A stretch of 64,000 nt of DNA from contig NC_054558.1 in the NCBI RefSeq assembly GCF_017654505.1, forward strand, positions 13,077,278 to 13,141,277. The letters run 5' to 3'. Position 1 is the first letter of the stretch; every line of letters begins with the position of its first letter. Position numbers and translations under genes: made by a program. Positions 1 to 10,488 of this stretch are shown in pieces. The notes beneath the pieces were generated by a model. It made no database searches, had not been told where the DNA came from, and saw only the letters and a list, made by a program, of their open reading frames with translations. The stretch comes from Polyodon spathula. Taxonomy: Eukaryota; Chordata; Actinopteri; Acipenseriformes; Polyodontidae.

Positions 1-114
1 ACAAATGACACATCATGATGATTTGTTTGTAGTGTTTGCATTCAAGCTGAGGCTGCAGTCACACAGAACGAGCAGCAGACTAGAGGCGTCTCTTTTTCAT
101 CAACACCGCAGACA

Positions 115-153
115 CGTTTTTGTTAGCAGCTCAAGCCTGCCTCCTTCACTGTG
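115..153 (-). promoter_or_regulatory. 23-bp-spacer RSS of relic V segment
   Basis: On the minus strand the heptamer CACAGTG (147-153) is followed by a 23-base spacer and the nonamer ACAAAAACG (115-123). It directly follows a Tyr-Cys-Ala-Leu-Arg codon run, so it is the RSS of the V fragment at 154-205. Confidence 0.8.
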
Positions 154-205
154 GGCCTCAGAGCGCAATAGAAAACTGCAGAGTCTCACATCTGTATCAC
201 ACTGA
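154..205 (-). pseudogene. 3' fragment of a TRA/TRD V exon
   Basis: Only the last ~17 codons of a V exon are recognisable. They read DSAVFYCALR just before a good RSS, with an in-frame TGA immediately upstream. No FR1-FR3 sequence or leader can be aligned further upstream. A partial copy of this neighbourhood lies at about 16.82-17.04 kb, but there the V end and the heptamer are deleted. Confidence 0.7.
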
Positions 206-823
206 TGTTTGAATATGTGTATTTATTCGAGGCGTCAAGTAAAGCCGAGAATCAATCTTCAACACCTGGTGCTTTATCCTCATCTCCAGCCCCTCCAGCT
301 AGTCTGTACCGCTGGAGAATGTATTTGACTCGCTCTTCCGCGTCCTGACGGTATCACTGCAGGTATATGTTGCTGGAAGCTGAATGGGTAAAATTGCTGT
401 GTATTGTAACCGACTGGTCTTCTTGTGCATGCAATGCAGCAGGCCATTGTGTAACAGAGTCTCGATCTTCAAAACTGGAACCTGTGGAACGGGAACAAGA
501 GGTGATTTTAGGCTGCAACACAATAACGTGTGGTCAGAATTATCATTTTGTAAATTGTTATTATAAGGAGGCCTACAATGTAGCAGCGCACAGTGATATA
601 TTGTACCTATAATTCCAAGAAGTGTGCACAGAAGAAGAAGCAGGTCCATGTCTGCAAGCACTCTGCAGTATTGAATTAATGTAGTGATGAATATCGATGA
701 GGGGTCTGTGTATTCCTCTGTTTAAACCTGTTATTCTAACTGGGATACTTAGTGCACTGCATGTGTATGCTGCCTCATCTCCTTTTGCTGGGCTGACCTG
801 ATTTTACTGAAATGAGTGTACTG

Positions 824-839
824 TACCGCCACCTACTGG
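824..839 (-). promoter_or_regulatory. CTCF-like motif
   Basis: The minus strand reads CCAGTAGGTGGCGGTA, which fits the vertebrate CTCF core CCASYAGRKGGCRSYA at every position. Binding is inferred from the motif only. Confidence 0.5.
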
Positions 840-1260
840 CTGAAAATAAAACTACATGTGCTAATAAATTCTATTGCAGATGATCTGATTACAAGTGCCA
901 GTCACCAGTCATTCTCAGTATCTCAGTATATATAGGCGACTCCGTTCTATATATTTTAATAAAATGTACTGTGTAGAATAGGATAATCCATGTTAGTACA
1001 TCAATAACAACACAAATGTAATATATATGGAATAAAAATAAATAAAGAAGAATAATACAAACTCAGTTATTTAGCTCTACAGAACTCTAAGCAGTTAGTA
1101 ATGAGCAGGTTTACTCATTCACCTGTTTCATTAAGTTTGTCAGATGTATTATTCAGCTGTATCTTAAGCCTAACATTACATGTTGCAATGGCTGTGTTTG
1201 CTCTTATCCAATAATATACCTACTATGTTAAGAATAATGGGCCTGCCAACATAGTCTTGT

Positions 1261-1276
1261 CCACAAGAGGGCAGTA
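1261..1276 (+). promoter_or_regulatory. CTCF-like motif, opposite orientation
   Basis: The plus strand reads CCACAAGAGGGCAGTA, one mismatch from the CTCF core. It is the only good match found on the plus strand, facing the motif at 824-839 and the others in the window. Confidence 0.4.
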
Positions 1277-2514
1277 TAGACATTTGTCAAACAGTTCACC
1301 CTTAATTAAAATAAACATAATTTTATTCTGTAACTCATATCAACCAAAAATGAAACATCTCAGATACAAAGCCAGTAATAACAATAATGTGTAAGTTGCA
1401 ACGCATAAGAACCACTACACATGAAACTTGGTGTACTGTGTCTCTACATATCTACTCTCAATTTCACATACTACACAAGCACCTCTGCATTCCCTTCAGT
1501 GTCACTGTGTTTGTCATTCACTAAACATCTGTAAGAAAAAAAAAAAAAAAAAAACAGAGTTTCAGCAGTTGTGACTGCCAAGTACAAGACAGGCCAGATT
1601 AATAGGAGACCCCCAAATTAAATACACTTGAGAGATGACTTGCTGTTAATAGGACATGGTTATCTATTCATGGATACACAGATATTTAGTTATCAAGGAG
1701 TCTGAGTGGGGTTAATTGACTATTCGTATCCAAACGTTACTCAGTCTGTATTCCTAGGAAATGCATGACATTTTGAGGAGGGACTTCACATATGTGATGG
1801 CCTTTTATGAGATGCCTGGTGTTTGAGAAGTGTAACAATCAGGGACACATATCTAGTGTTGTGTCTCTTCATGAACAGACTTCAGTTCATCCTTTATTGC
1901 AGGAAGGATTTTAGAGGGAGGGAATTTATGTGTTGCTCCATCTATATCAATATATAGTTTATAGTTTAGAGAAAGATCTTCAATGATATGGATAGTTTTA
2001 AAACCATCCCTTTCCTATGCTAAATTGCAGAAATAAAGCACACCATGTTGTTTAGAAGCACAATGTAATGTTTTTAATAATCCTGATAATAATGTTAGAT
2101 ATCAATTTCAAGTGTGAGGTAGAAGAAAGCACTTCTACTATCTTTGCAGATACTCAGGGTACGATGTGTTGGGTGCACCTGCAGAGCTTGTCCATTCATT
2201 GCAATCCATGGCTTTGTCTTATTAACATCATTCCATGGGTCAGACTGCATCAAAGTCTAGAGACAAATCATGTTTGAAAAATATAATAATACATATCTTA
2301 TTGTTCAATTTGTTGGTTTAAACAGCTTTCTTTTTTTTATATTGGTATCTACAGAATTAGCAATACTGCAATAAGATACAGACAATGTTAGTTTTACCAT
2401 GCAGTCTGGGAAAGGTTAATTTAAAACAATGACACATTTAACATCACAGCTGCTTGCCACAGTTTAAAGCATTCACATTTCCAATGCAATGCTGAAGTGC
2501 AAAGTACAGAAGGT

Positions 2515-2553
2515 GGTTGCTGCAGGGCGAGGTGTAAAGTTCATGTGACTGTG
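2515..2553 (-). promoter_or_regulatory. degenerate RSS
   Basis: Minus strand: heptamer CACAGTC (last base off consensus), 23-base spacer, nonamer GCAGCAACC. It belongs to the pseudogene at 2554-2999. Confidence 0.65.
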
Positions 2554-2999
2554 GGCCTCAGAGCACAGTAATACACTGCAGTGTCACTGAGCTCACACTG
2601 CTGTATTCTCAAAGGCACTGTTCGGCTGATGGGGTTCAGCTCAGCTGAGAAACGGGCAGGAAACTCACTTGAGGGATCACTCAGATACTGGTTGGTTTGC
2701 AGTATATATTCAGAAGATTCCCCAGGGCTTTGTTTATATCAGAATAGATAAGGACTGCTGTCTGTTGTATTATATTGATAAGTTAATATTGGTTCATTCC
2801 CTTCAAGTGTTAATATCTTAGCTTTACACTGTGCCACTGAATCACCAAGACTTGTCTCTGAAATACAGTTCAATGAAGATATAGAATATCTATGTGCTCC
2901 TATGAGAATAATGTGAGTATTTGAATTGAACCCAAGCCCTGCATACACACCTATCAGAATGAGCAGAAGAGCTGTAACTGTAGCTGCTGATTTCCTCAC
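2554..2999 (-). pseudogene. TRA/TRD V pseudogene (single family)
   Basis: The leader-type exon (2951-2999) encodes a hydrophobic stretch rich in Ala and Leu and has a GT donor. The V exon (2554-2857) follows a TTTCAG acceptor. The frame ends in SDTAVYYCALRP. Three conserved features are lost. The first Cys reads Tyr (ILTYQY). The conserved Trp codon is TGA (F-stop-YKQS). The initiator ATG reads GTG, and the nearest ATG is out of frame. With the weakened RSS this is a clear pseudogene. A leader-only relic of the same family lies near 57.6 kb, with matching upstream sequence. Confidence 0.85.
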
Positions 3000-3376
3000 C
3001 CCATGCTCGGTGCCTGTGTGAGTGCAGAATGAGAAGAGCTCAAGAACTGCAGTGTTGGAAGATGAGACAGAAGCTGCACACGTGACCGATGATGCAGGTG
3101 AGAACTATTCCACACTGGAGTGTTCACTGGAGACATGATGATATGAAATGACTTGAGTGATGTGCACTTGAAGCAGCTGCAGTGTGAAGCAGGAATACCT
3201 TGCTAAATAATCCCCCTATTTGTAATTAGTAGAATTATAATAGAATGCCATTGTGTTGATTATGTGAGTCCAACTCCATGAGGTAGTTATTTTGACAGGA
3301 ATCTGATCCAGTCTGTGTGACATCACGCTTTATTTGTATTTGACATCCCAAACCTGAGAATATATATATATATATA
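3000..3376. repeat. 5' flank of V pseudogene, duplicated at 57.6-58.0 kb
   Basis: This flank is nearly collinear with 57.64-57.98 kb, including the pentamers around CACACGTGACC. It ends in an AT dinucleotide run where the solo LTR is inserted. The 57.98 kb copy lacks the LTR and so gives the empty site. Confidence 0.6.
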
Positions 3377-4112
3377 TGTTGTGAGCCAGCTCACAAGTTT
3401 ACCACCAGGAGTTGTTCATGGCAGGCTTGGTATGATCCCACAGAGGTTGCCAGTAATGGTCAGATGGACCTGTGGGCAGCATACATGCCTGCCATGATGT
3501 CAAGGAGTTAACGGTCCGACAGGCTGCAGGTGTGGTTAGGTAGGCAATTAGGGTTTGACTATTGTTAGACTATCATTGGCCTTAATTGGCCCACACCTGT
3601 AGCCTGTAACGGCCAAATGCCTGGCAGGTAAAAGGGAGCATGTGCCGCTAGTCTGTTGGGTTGTTTGTTTTGTTTGCCTGCCTGAGAACTTCTGAGGATT
3701 ATCTACAATAAGATCGGAATGGGATAATGTAGTGGTCCTTTGCATCTGCAATGCCCTGTTCTCTGCAGGGGCTATGAGGAACGGCCTGTCCGTTGCTGAG
3801 ATTCGCAAAGGGACTGGACTGCAGAATAAGGGTAGGAGAAGGGTTCCTAAAGAAGGAACCAAGCAAGCTAGGAGAAACCCAAAACCCAGGTGGAATTACC
3901 TATTCACCAACTGGACAGGGTTATTGGTCCGGTTGGTTTACATCAGCAATTTTGCTTTGGTGGTTTGGTTTTTGTTTGAAACCTTGTTTGAACTGTTTAC
4001 TTTCTTTTGGACATTGCAATATAAGAGCCAGCTGTATAGAATACTGGAATAAAGACTTGCTTTGTTTTGGAAACTACTGTCTGTTTTCTTCGTGTGCACC
4101 TACCCGCTCACA
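3377..4112 (+). mobile_element. solo LTR of a retroelement
   Basis: The element begins TGTTGTGAGC and ends CCGCTCACA, with short inverted ends TGTGAGC/GCTCACA. It is flanked by ATATA on both sides, though in an AT-repeat setting where that is weak evidence. A TATA-like TATAAG near 4020 and an AATAAA near 4050 fit the U3/R part of an LTR in plus orientation. The sister duplication at 57.98-58.02 kb lacks it. No internal retroviral genes are present. Open frames inside it are not genes. Confidence 0.65.
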
Positions 4113-5300
4113 ATATATATATATATATACACTAAACACATGTCAATTTAACATATTAAACAACACAAATAATCAGAATTGAAAGGTTAACAATAATTCT
4201 TTTTTCTTTTCTCTCATCTACTGATGATTTAGCAGTAATTCCTGGCTGCTATACATTGTGATACAGGGAAGTACAATATTTATTTTTAGTTCTTTACATC
4301 TTTGTTTTCAGGGACAGGTAAGTATTCAAGTGACCAGACAACAGCTCATCACACAGACAAGTCCACAGCCTGCAGTCCGAGTGAGGGTCCAGTCTCACAA
4401 CATTGAATGAAAGATGAAAGGACCAATGCATTATAGTTGTATTGATACAGATTGTTTGCTCTTCTGTGAATGTTTTCAACACTGCATTGCAAAGGGCCAT
4501 GTCTCCCTGTATATATTATTTCAAATGAAGGCTCACAATGAAACAATAGCAGTAGTTTCGCTGTCGTGCCTGTAGGAGACAGGATTATTTTCAAAGTGGA
4601 GTGTCAGAGACGTTATTGCATGCTGATTGGTTGAATGAAGAGAGAAGAAAAAATAACTTGACAAAATAACTTCCACAAAAACAACCCCTCCACTACAACA
4701 GAAAAATAACTGAAGAAACAATCATCAGTGTTGCAATAAGATTGCAGTGTTTGTTCTCTTCATTTATTGGTACAGCACATTCTATTGGTGTAGATCCATG
4801 TGATGTGGTAAGCCACTATACATGGTTTCTTGCTCTTGTTATTCTCAGAACTAAGATCACAAGTCAGGGAATGATTGAGGTGGAGCGTTTGCAGAATGTT
4901 CAGCTCAGGGGTGTGTTGTAATACGGCAGGGAGGATGTTAATCGCTTCCCTGCCTAAAAAAGTGAGAATGTATATATGTGTTAATGGTTTAATTATTAGT
5001 TATCCCATGCACCTGGTGTGTATTTTAAACTAAAGCCAAATGCAGGGTATTTAAAGAAAGCAGCCAGTATGGTCAGGGCTGCTGGTGTGTGAGGAGCCTG
5101 GTTGATAGTGATTTCAACTGAAACAAAAAAAGGTAGTGTGAAGAAGACTTTTTGTGAGTGATGTTTTTGTTACAGGTAAACAGCTTATCTGTCCTGTTTA
5201 TAGTTTAGGTTACAGTGTGTGTTAGGTAGTGCTCTAGGAAGAGCTAGGTGTTTGGTTTGTGTTAATTTATTTAGATTTTTGTGATTATTAAAAATAGCGC

Positions 5301-5710
5301 TGTGGTAGGATAGCTGGGAGGACAGAGACTCTGAGACAATAAACTGCAGTGAAAAGTGCTGCTGCGCTGTTTTAATCCACAAAAATGTCAAAAACCCCCC
5401 CACAAATCTCACACACAAATACACTTACAAAATAACTGGCACAAGGGCCAAAACAACAGTTTAAACAAAACTGTTCAGGCTGGGCAGAGCCTGCACTGAA
5501 CTTCATAACAAAGTAACATTCAACCCAAAACACCTCCACCAAACAAAGTAATTTCCCTCTTTTTATAGCATGTGGCTGGAGCCTAATTATCAATTATTCA
5601 ATCAGCTCCAGCCACATTCTCACATGTATTTTGGCAGGGATAGGAAATTAACCCCATCCCTGCAAATCACCACCCCACAATATTTACAAACAGGGCCCTG
5701 CCCTGCCACA
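5301..5710 (-). mobile_element. solo LTR, TGTGGCAG family
   Basis: On the minus strand it starts TGTGGCAGGG and ends ATCCTACCACA. It is flanked by AGCGC on the left and AGTGC on the right, a 5-bp target duplication with one change. An orthologous copy with perfect AGCGC duplications lies at 17390-17806, so the insertion predates the cassette 1/2 duplication. Cassette 4 has no copy. An internal inverted repeat GGCAGGGAT/ATCCCTGCC is visible. Confidence 0.8.
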
Positions 5711-6116
5711 AGTGCGTAAAAGTTTGAAAACTTCCAATTGTGTGTCCTCGGTCCTGCTTGAAAGGGGCAATGAACGTGTGGAGAATTGCAATCGTTTCAC
5801 AGTGTTCAGTGGAGTCTTCACATCCAGTGCCTTCACAGCACTTTGATACCTTAACGAAGTCCTGAATCAAACATGGGTTTATTATGCTGATGATTATGAT
5901 TCACCACAATTTGCTTTCTTATTCCAGTTCCATGAACAGGGAACAAATTTCCAAGACGGCAGAGAAGAAAGTGAATCAAAATGCAAACAGTTTGCCTGCA
6001 CTGAAACCGCTTCCTTTATAATGTACTCATGCCAATCATAGTGTATGGAAACAGTTCGACACAACCTTCTTTCATCTTTTACCAGGTCATGGGCCTGTGC
6101 CAGATAGTACTGACAG

Positions 6117-6154
6117 AGTGATTGTACAGCGTTGCAATGAGTTTTCACACTGTG
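6117..6154 (-). promoter_or_regulatory. RSS of family A pseudogene
   Basis: Minus strand: consensus heptamer CACAGTG, 22-base spacer, and nonamer ACAATCACT, which has lost the A-run centre. Confidence 0.7.
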
Positions 6155-6569
6155 CTACCAACAGAGCACAGTGATAGATTGCTGTGTCACAGCAAGTTTG
6201 GAAATGGTGATTGTAGTAGAGGAGCTGTCTGCTGTAGAAGTGAACCGGCTTTTAACAAAGTCTGCAGTGTGAGAACCGTTATATGAGCGAAATCCTTTAT
6301 GCAGTATGTATTCGGTTTGAGTTCTGTCGATACCAGTAAAGGTAAATGTTTTGGCTATCTGCAACATAAGAGCAGCTGGGCGTTACTGACTTTCCTTCTG
6401 TTCTGGAGACTGCTGTCTGTATAGGACTGCTGGAATCCCCTCTTGTCATGACTGAACATTGAGGAAGAAAAAGAACATTTAAGCGACAGTCAATAATAAT
6501 AATAATCGTTCTTCTTGTGTTGAAATTTCCTGGCAGAATAATAAACATACATATGATTAATGTATCCAT
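6155..6569 (-). pseudogene. TRA/TRD V pseudogene, family A (cassette 1)
   Basis: Leader exon 6530-6569 (MDTLIICMFIILP) and V exon 6155-6451 align with the copies at 18.25 and 59.15 kb. Compared with them it lacks 8 bases in FR2 (around 6312) and 4 bases in FR3 near the Tyr-x-Cys (around 6186), each shifting the frame. The splice donor after the leader reads GA where the 59 kb copy has GT. The nonamer is also weak. The V domain is otherwise recognisable from TRGDSSSP to the final TGTGCTC. Confidence 0.9.
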
Positions 6570-6728
6570 TTTAGCTAGGTGTTGATTTCTTTAAGAACAG
6601 AATAGAAAGATTCTGTCTCTGTGTTGATTCTGGTGCTTTTGTCTTCACAATGCTGCTCGGAAATATTCTGCTTAGAAGTTTTGAATGGCAAATGTCTGTA
6701 ACCAATCAGCAAAGAGAAACAGAAGCAT

Positions 6729-6749
6729 GTGATGTAAATGTGATGTAAT
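6729..6749 (-). promoter_or_regulatory. tandem CRE-like promoter motif, family A
   Basis: Two TTACATCA-type half-sites lie about 160 bases upstream of the family A leader, with a CCAAT-box sequence (ACCAATCAGC) close by. The arrangement is kept at 19119-19138 and 59782-59802. Activity is inferred. Confidence 0.4.
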
Positions 6750-7015
6750 CATGTAACTCTACAGTTCATAGTTGTGGTGACCATCTTGTTTTATCAACAT
6801 CTTCATTAGCAGTTAACTGGATGCAAGTCAAAGAGGTTTCAATTCTTCATTGACTAACTGCTGTCGCCCTACCCACTTTCCAATGAACCTTCCCAGAACT
6901 CAGGAAATCCAGCAATCACCACTTTACAATGTGCACTGTGGTTACCCTTCTACACAGAAGAGCTGTCACTGGAAATGCCATCAGCATTGTAATCACCAGC
7001 CTCCCTACACTCCAG

Positions 7016-7054
7016 GGTTTTTGTTTGGGCCGAGCGCTGCTTTGTATCACTGTG
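7016..7054 (-). promoter_or_regulatory. consensus 23-RSS on a broken V gene
   Basis: Minus strand: heptamer CACAGTG, 23-base spacer, nonamer ACAAAAACC. Both elements match consensus, although the V exon it serves is frameshifted. Confidence 0.85.
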
Positions 7055-7496
7055 CTGGTTCTATTGCACAGTAGTAGATGGCAGAATCAGGCACTGAAGG
7101 CTATATTGTCAGGGAGCCAGTTTTAGCAGCCAGCAGTGTCTACTGCTGGTTTATATTTCCTTGTATTGTCTCCATGTGTTCCTGAGCCCCAGGCTTGGTT
7201 GATGTATTTTAATCCCTGGTTAGGACCTTGTTTATACCAGTGCATTGAATTAAAGCTGCTTGTCTGGTAGTGACAATTTATCCGAACTAATTTTCCTTCT
7301 GAAATTTGTGAATTAGGGCTTTGAGTCACCTGGTCTTCACTGTGCACACCTGAATCAAAATAACATAAAATGAAGAACACAGATTAAACATATCATTAAC
7401 ACACACACACAGACAGAAGCAGAGCGATGATCATGGCTTTTTGGAGTACACACCTGATAAAATCAGGCACAGAATGAGACATTTCAGTCTTGTCAT
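7055..7496 (-). pseudogene. TRA/TRD V pseudogene, family B (cassette 1)
   Basis: Leader exon 7454-7496 (MTRLKCLILCLILSG) has a GTGTGT donor. V exon 7055-7349 starts after TTCAG with GVHSEDQVTQSP. FR1 Cys (INCHYQ) and Trp (MHWYKQ) are present. After KPAVDT the sequence has 10 bases where the 60 kb copy has 6, a net +4 insertion that shifts the frame and gives an early stop before the Tyr-x-Cys. The RSS is intact, so it might still recombine but would not encode a V domain. Confidence 0.88.
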
Positions 7497-7806
7497 TGTA
7501 GTAATGCAGCGTGTTAATTTGAAGAGAGAAACACAAGTAGATGAATATGCATCTTCTCTTCATGCCAATCTACCCATGAGATCATAAGCGTTCGTTCACA
7601 GTGGTGTTTGTCACAGCTGTTTCCTGATCTTTAAAATAGATGTGCTGTGGCATGTTCTGGTAGCAAAGTAACCACCTCGATTGATATAGCTTAAGCTGTT
7701 CATTGTAGTGATCATGAATCTGTAATGCTTTCAATATGGTTTGATTGAAATCAAAATCAAGGGCATTTTAACGCATCCCATTTAATGGCACAGATGTCAC
7801 TACACT

Positions 7807-8560
7807 GTGTGGCAAAGTGTTTTATTGTAGACAGGTGCAGGGGTGATGCAGTGTGTGAAAGAAGCAGACAGAGATAATTGTAATCCAGTTTTAGAAATGT
7901 TTTTATTGTATTTCCAGTTCTGTCCAAACAATAGTTCCCCAGCAGTACACACCAATGTGTACAGCATGGGGTATATAACAAGAACAGACTGTCCCAAATT
8001 ATAACCAATATCCGTCCTACAATAGTACCAACCCGTTCACCAGTCCTGGATGTGTGCAGTAGTGCTCGTGGTGGATGATGATGCAGTTTATATTTGTGCT
8101 AAAGGTGCAGTGTTGTTCGGTTTCGTGCTGGCCCCTGGCAACAACTCCAGAACTGTATTAATTGTCTGGTAACGTACAAGACAAGACAATTACAATTAAA
8201 CAAAAACACAAGGCTCGCGGTTTCAGTTTTAGATATACTGTTTACTGTCCTTCTGGCTCTTATTCACTACAAATCAATGTGAAGGAACAGATTATGATTC
8301 TCCGCCCCCCTTATATGCTGTCACTCATGACCCCTTGGTAAACAAATGCAGCTGCCTTTACAATCTGCTACATCGTTTTCCTTCCGGGTCAATGTGTTCT
8401 TGCAATGGAGACTCGCCTCTTTCCAGACTGACCAACTTCCCGACCCGGGGAAAGACCTGTCAGGCCAGCCTGTCCAAAGAACTCTGTCCTCACTGCTTAG
8501 CGCCCTCGCGGGTCTGGAGGGAGATTTACAACCAAGATTCATTGTATTTCTGGGACACAC
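7807..8560 (-). mobile_element. probable solo LTR
   Basis: Cassettes 3 and 4 lack this stretch between otherwise aligned flanks. In cassette 4, CACTACATTGGTATATA is continuous near 61.04 kb. Read on the minus strand the insert runs from about TGTGTCCCAG to GCCACACA. It has a TATA-like CATATAAG near 8312 and an AATAAA near 7895, the order expected of an LTR. The exact ends and the target duplication are not clear, and no long coding frame is present. Confidence 0.5.
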
Positions 8561-8967
8561 TAGTATATAGCATGGATGATACAGTGTATTCTAGATAGTA
8601 ACTGAGGTTTCAAAGTTCTGAGTGATGTTTACAACAGAAATACAAAAGAACACAATGTTAGGGGTGTGCATACTGTGGATGAATCCTCTCACAAGCCAAT
8701 GCCCTGAGGCGAGGTTCCAACGCTAGGGTTTGTGAGTTTAGACACAAGCCAGTTAGTGTGATGGAGGTGTTGTGCAGCATTCACAACATAGTTGAAAGAT
8801 GGGTGTAATCGTTCCTCCTGCAGTATCTGTTTGGTAATGGTGTTTAATCTTAATCACACTGCACCACCTGCTGGTAAAACATCATTTTCAATGTCAAGAT
8901 CTTGCCCCAAAGTTACATTATAAAACATAAGCACATGTGCACCAGAGTGGTGCTGCCCCTGAGAGCA

Positions 8968-9006
8968 GGATATTATGCAGGTGTCTCCACTCCCTCTCTC
9001 ACTGTG
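8968..9006 (-). promoter_or_regulatory. 23-RSS, family C
   Basis: Minus strand: heptamer CACAGTG, 23-base spacer, weak nonamer ATAATATCC. The family C copy at 29.0 kb has ACAATATCC, so a poor nonamer is a family trait. Confidence 0.75.
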
Positions 9007-9436
9007 CTCTCACTGCACAATAATACACAGCTTCACAATCCAGCAGCTCAACAGCACTGATGGTTAGAGTTGTGGAAAGCTTCTCTATATTCACAGTCAT
9101 GGTGAATCGTCCCAAGGTTTCATTTGTATTGAAAGCAGACAGAATTATGCCTGGGATTTGACCATGTTGCTGTTTATACCACTGCATGCGGTTGTAGTAA
9201 GAAACACTGTGATTGCAATTCATTTCAGCGCTCCCTCCTTCAATTGAATAAACATGTGGAGTCTGATGAACCTGTGAACTTCCACTGACAACTGTAAGAT
9301 AAAAAGATGATATAATGATTATTTTGTTCATGAATGATAATGAAATTGAAAACCTGTTTGTTCTCAAGCGTGTTTGTGAATATCACTCACCAAGACAAAA
9401 GCAAAGCAGAAGAAAAGTTCCACACGTGTTCCTCAT
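9007..9436 (-). CDS. TRA/TRD V gene, family C, apparently functional
   Basis: This is a T-cell receptor alpha/delta variable segment. After joining to J it would form the antigen-contacting domain of the receptor chain at the T-cell surface. Leader exon 9391-9436 encodes MRNTCGTFLLLCFCLG and ends at a TTG/GTGAGTG donor. V exon 9007-9291 begins after TTACAG with VSGSSQVHQTP. The hallmarks are all present: first Cys in EMNCNHS, Trp in MQWYKQQ, second Cys in EAVYYCAV. There is no stop or frameshift, and the length (95 codons) is normal. A consensus heptamer follows directly, but the nonamer is weak. The open frame also runs back into the intron, but the start used here is the leader ATG. Confidence 0.85.
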
Positions 9437-9507
9437 TCTTGAGTTGTTCCATCCACAAGTAGAAATGCTTCTGACAGCCAGAGCTGTGGGCGGTGCCCTG
9501 CACAATG

Positions 9508-9517
9508 TCTCATCAGA
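9508..9517 (-). promoter_or_regulatory. CRE-like motif upstream of family C leader
   Basis: GTCTCATCAG lies about 75 bases upstream of the leader ATG. The copies at 29468-29477 and 61999-62008 read GTCACATCAG, and the orphan leader at 20.6 kb has GTCACGTCAG. A conserved CRE/ATF-type promoter site is inferred. Confidence 0.35.
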
Positions 9518-10438
9518 ATAAGGCACTGATTAGTTGATCTGTCTGGAGCCCAGGGAACTATTGGTTTAAGGCTACAGAATATCAATAGTTAGAACATACC
9601 TGTAGTATAATAGTGGTGAATATCCTTCTAATCTTGAAGGGCTTCCTCACTTCATCTCATGACAGTGGACTCACTGGTTTATGGACTGCTGCTGGGCTGG
9701 TCTTTGTACTGCAGGGTCTGGAATCTCACCAACATAGAGCTTCTGGGTCTACACAGGGGAATGGCTTGGAGGAGGGGTCACAAGAGACACTGTATATTTA
9801 TAGAAAGCTACTAAAAGTCAGCAACAGAAAAAAGACATTTTAGTTAGAACATACCTGTTCTTTACAAATGTCTTTTTACTTTATGTAAAAAAAGACATTT
9901 ATAAAGAAATGGTATTAACAATTATTGTATCGTAGTTACATTATGTTATGCTCAAGCTTCATTCCCTCTCCAGATATTAAGCTTCAATACAATTTTGTTT
10001 TTTGGTGTAATAAACATGGTTATACAATGTTATGCTGCAATGTATATTTATTTTAATTTATTATAAGAGTTTACATTCATTTAAAATATTAAATCTATCT
10101 AATGAACACATGTTGATTTGAAATTTCAATGGGTCAGTATGATTTGAAACATACCAGCTGTACCTACATTCTGAACATGCTAGGAGAGTTCAATAGATTC
10201 ACATTGAGTGCTTTAAGCAGGGAGCTGCGCTGGTCGCTGTTCATGGGACTCAATTGGTCTGACATGGAACTGCATTGGGCTTAAGGGCTTGAGGGATGTA
10301 TCTCTGAATGTATTTCACATTATATGCTATTAATGTATTGTCATCTCCTTATTGCCTGGTATGTGCCTTGTTGTTTAATGAGGGAAGCATTGTCTGATGG
10401 TGCATATTGAGCTTCAAACACGACAATTCATTGTCCTG

Positions 10439-10454
10439 CACTGCCCCCTAGTGG
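10439..10454 (-). promoter_or_regulatory. CTCF-like motif
   Basis: The minus strand reads CCACTAGGGGGCAGTG, a near-perfect CTCF core. The equivalent cassette 4 position (62950-62965) has the same 16 bases; the cassette 2 position (22518-22533) has decayed to CCACTAGAGGTCAGTG. Confidence 0.5.
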
Positions 10455-10488
10455 GGTATCATTTGAAATGCAAGGTAGGTAAGGATTA

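Larger units (their letters stand above)
206..2514. other. intergenic, no gene recognised
   Basis: AT-rich sequence with no V exon, leader or transposase that I can recognise. A 120-codon minus-strand open frame at 299-661 has a hydrophobic start but no Ig-domain residues and is probably chance. The stretch holds two CTCF-like motifs (824-839 and 1261-1276) and a poly-A run near 1535-1554. Confidence 0.6.

Noticed and set aside
299..661. 120-codon minus-strand frame with a Leu-rich start
   Set aside because: No Ig-domain residues, splice sites or RSS; probably a chance frame near a V relic.
8321..8598. Several overlapping 70-87 codon frames
   Set aside because: They lie in the probable solo LTR, on both strands, with no coding signature.
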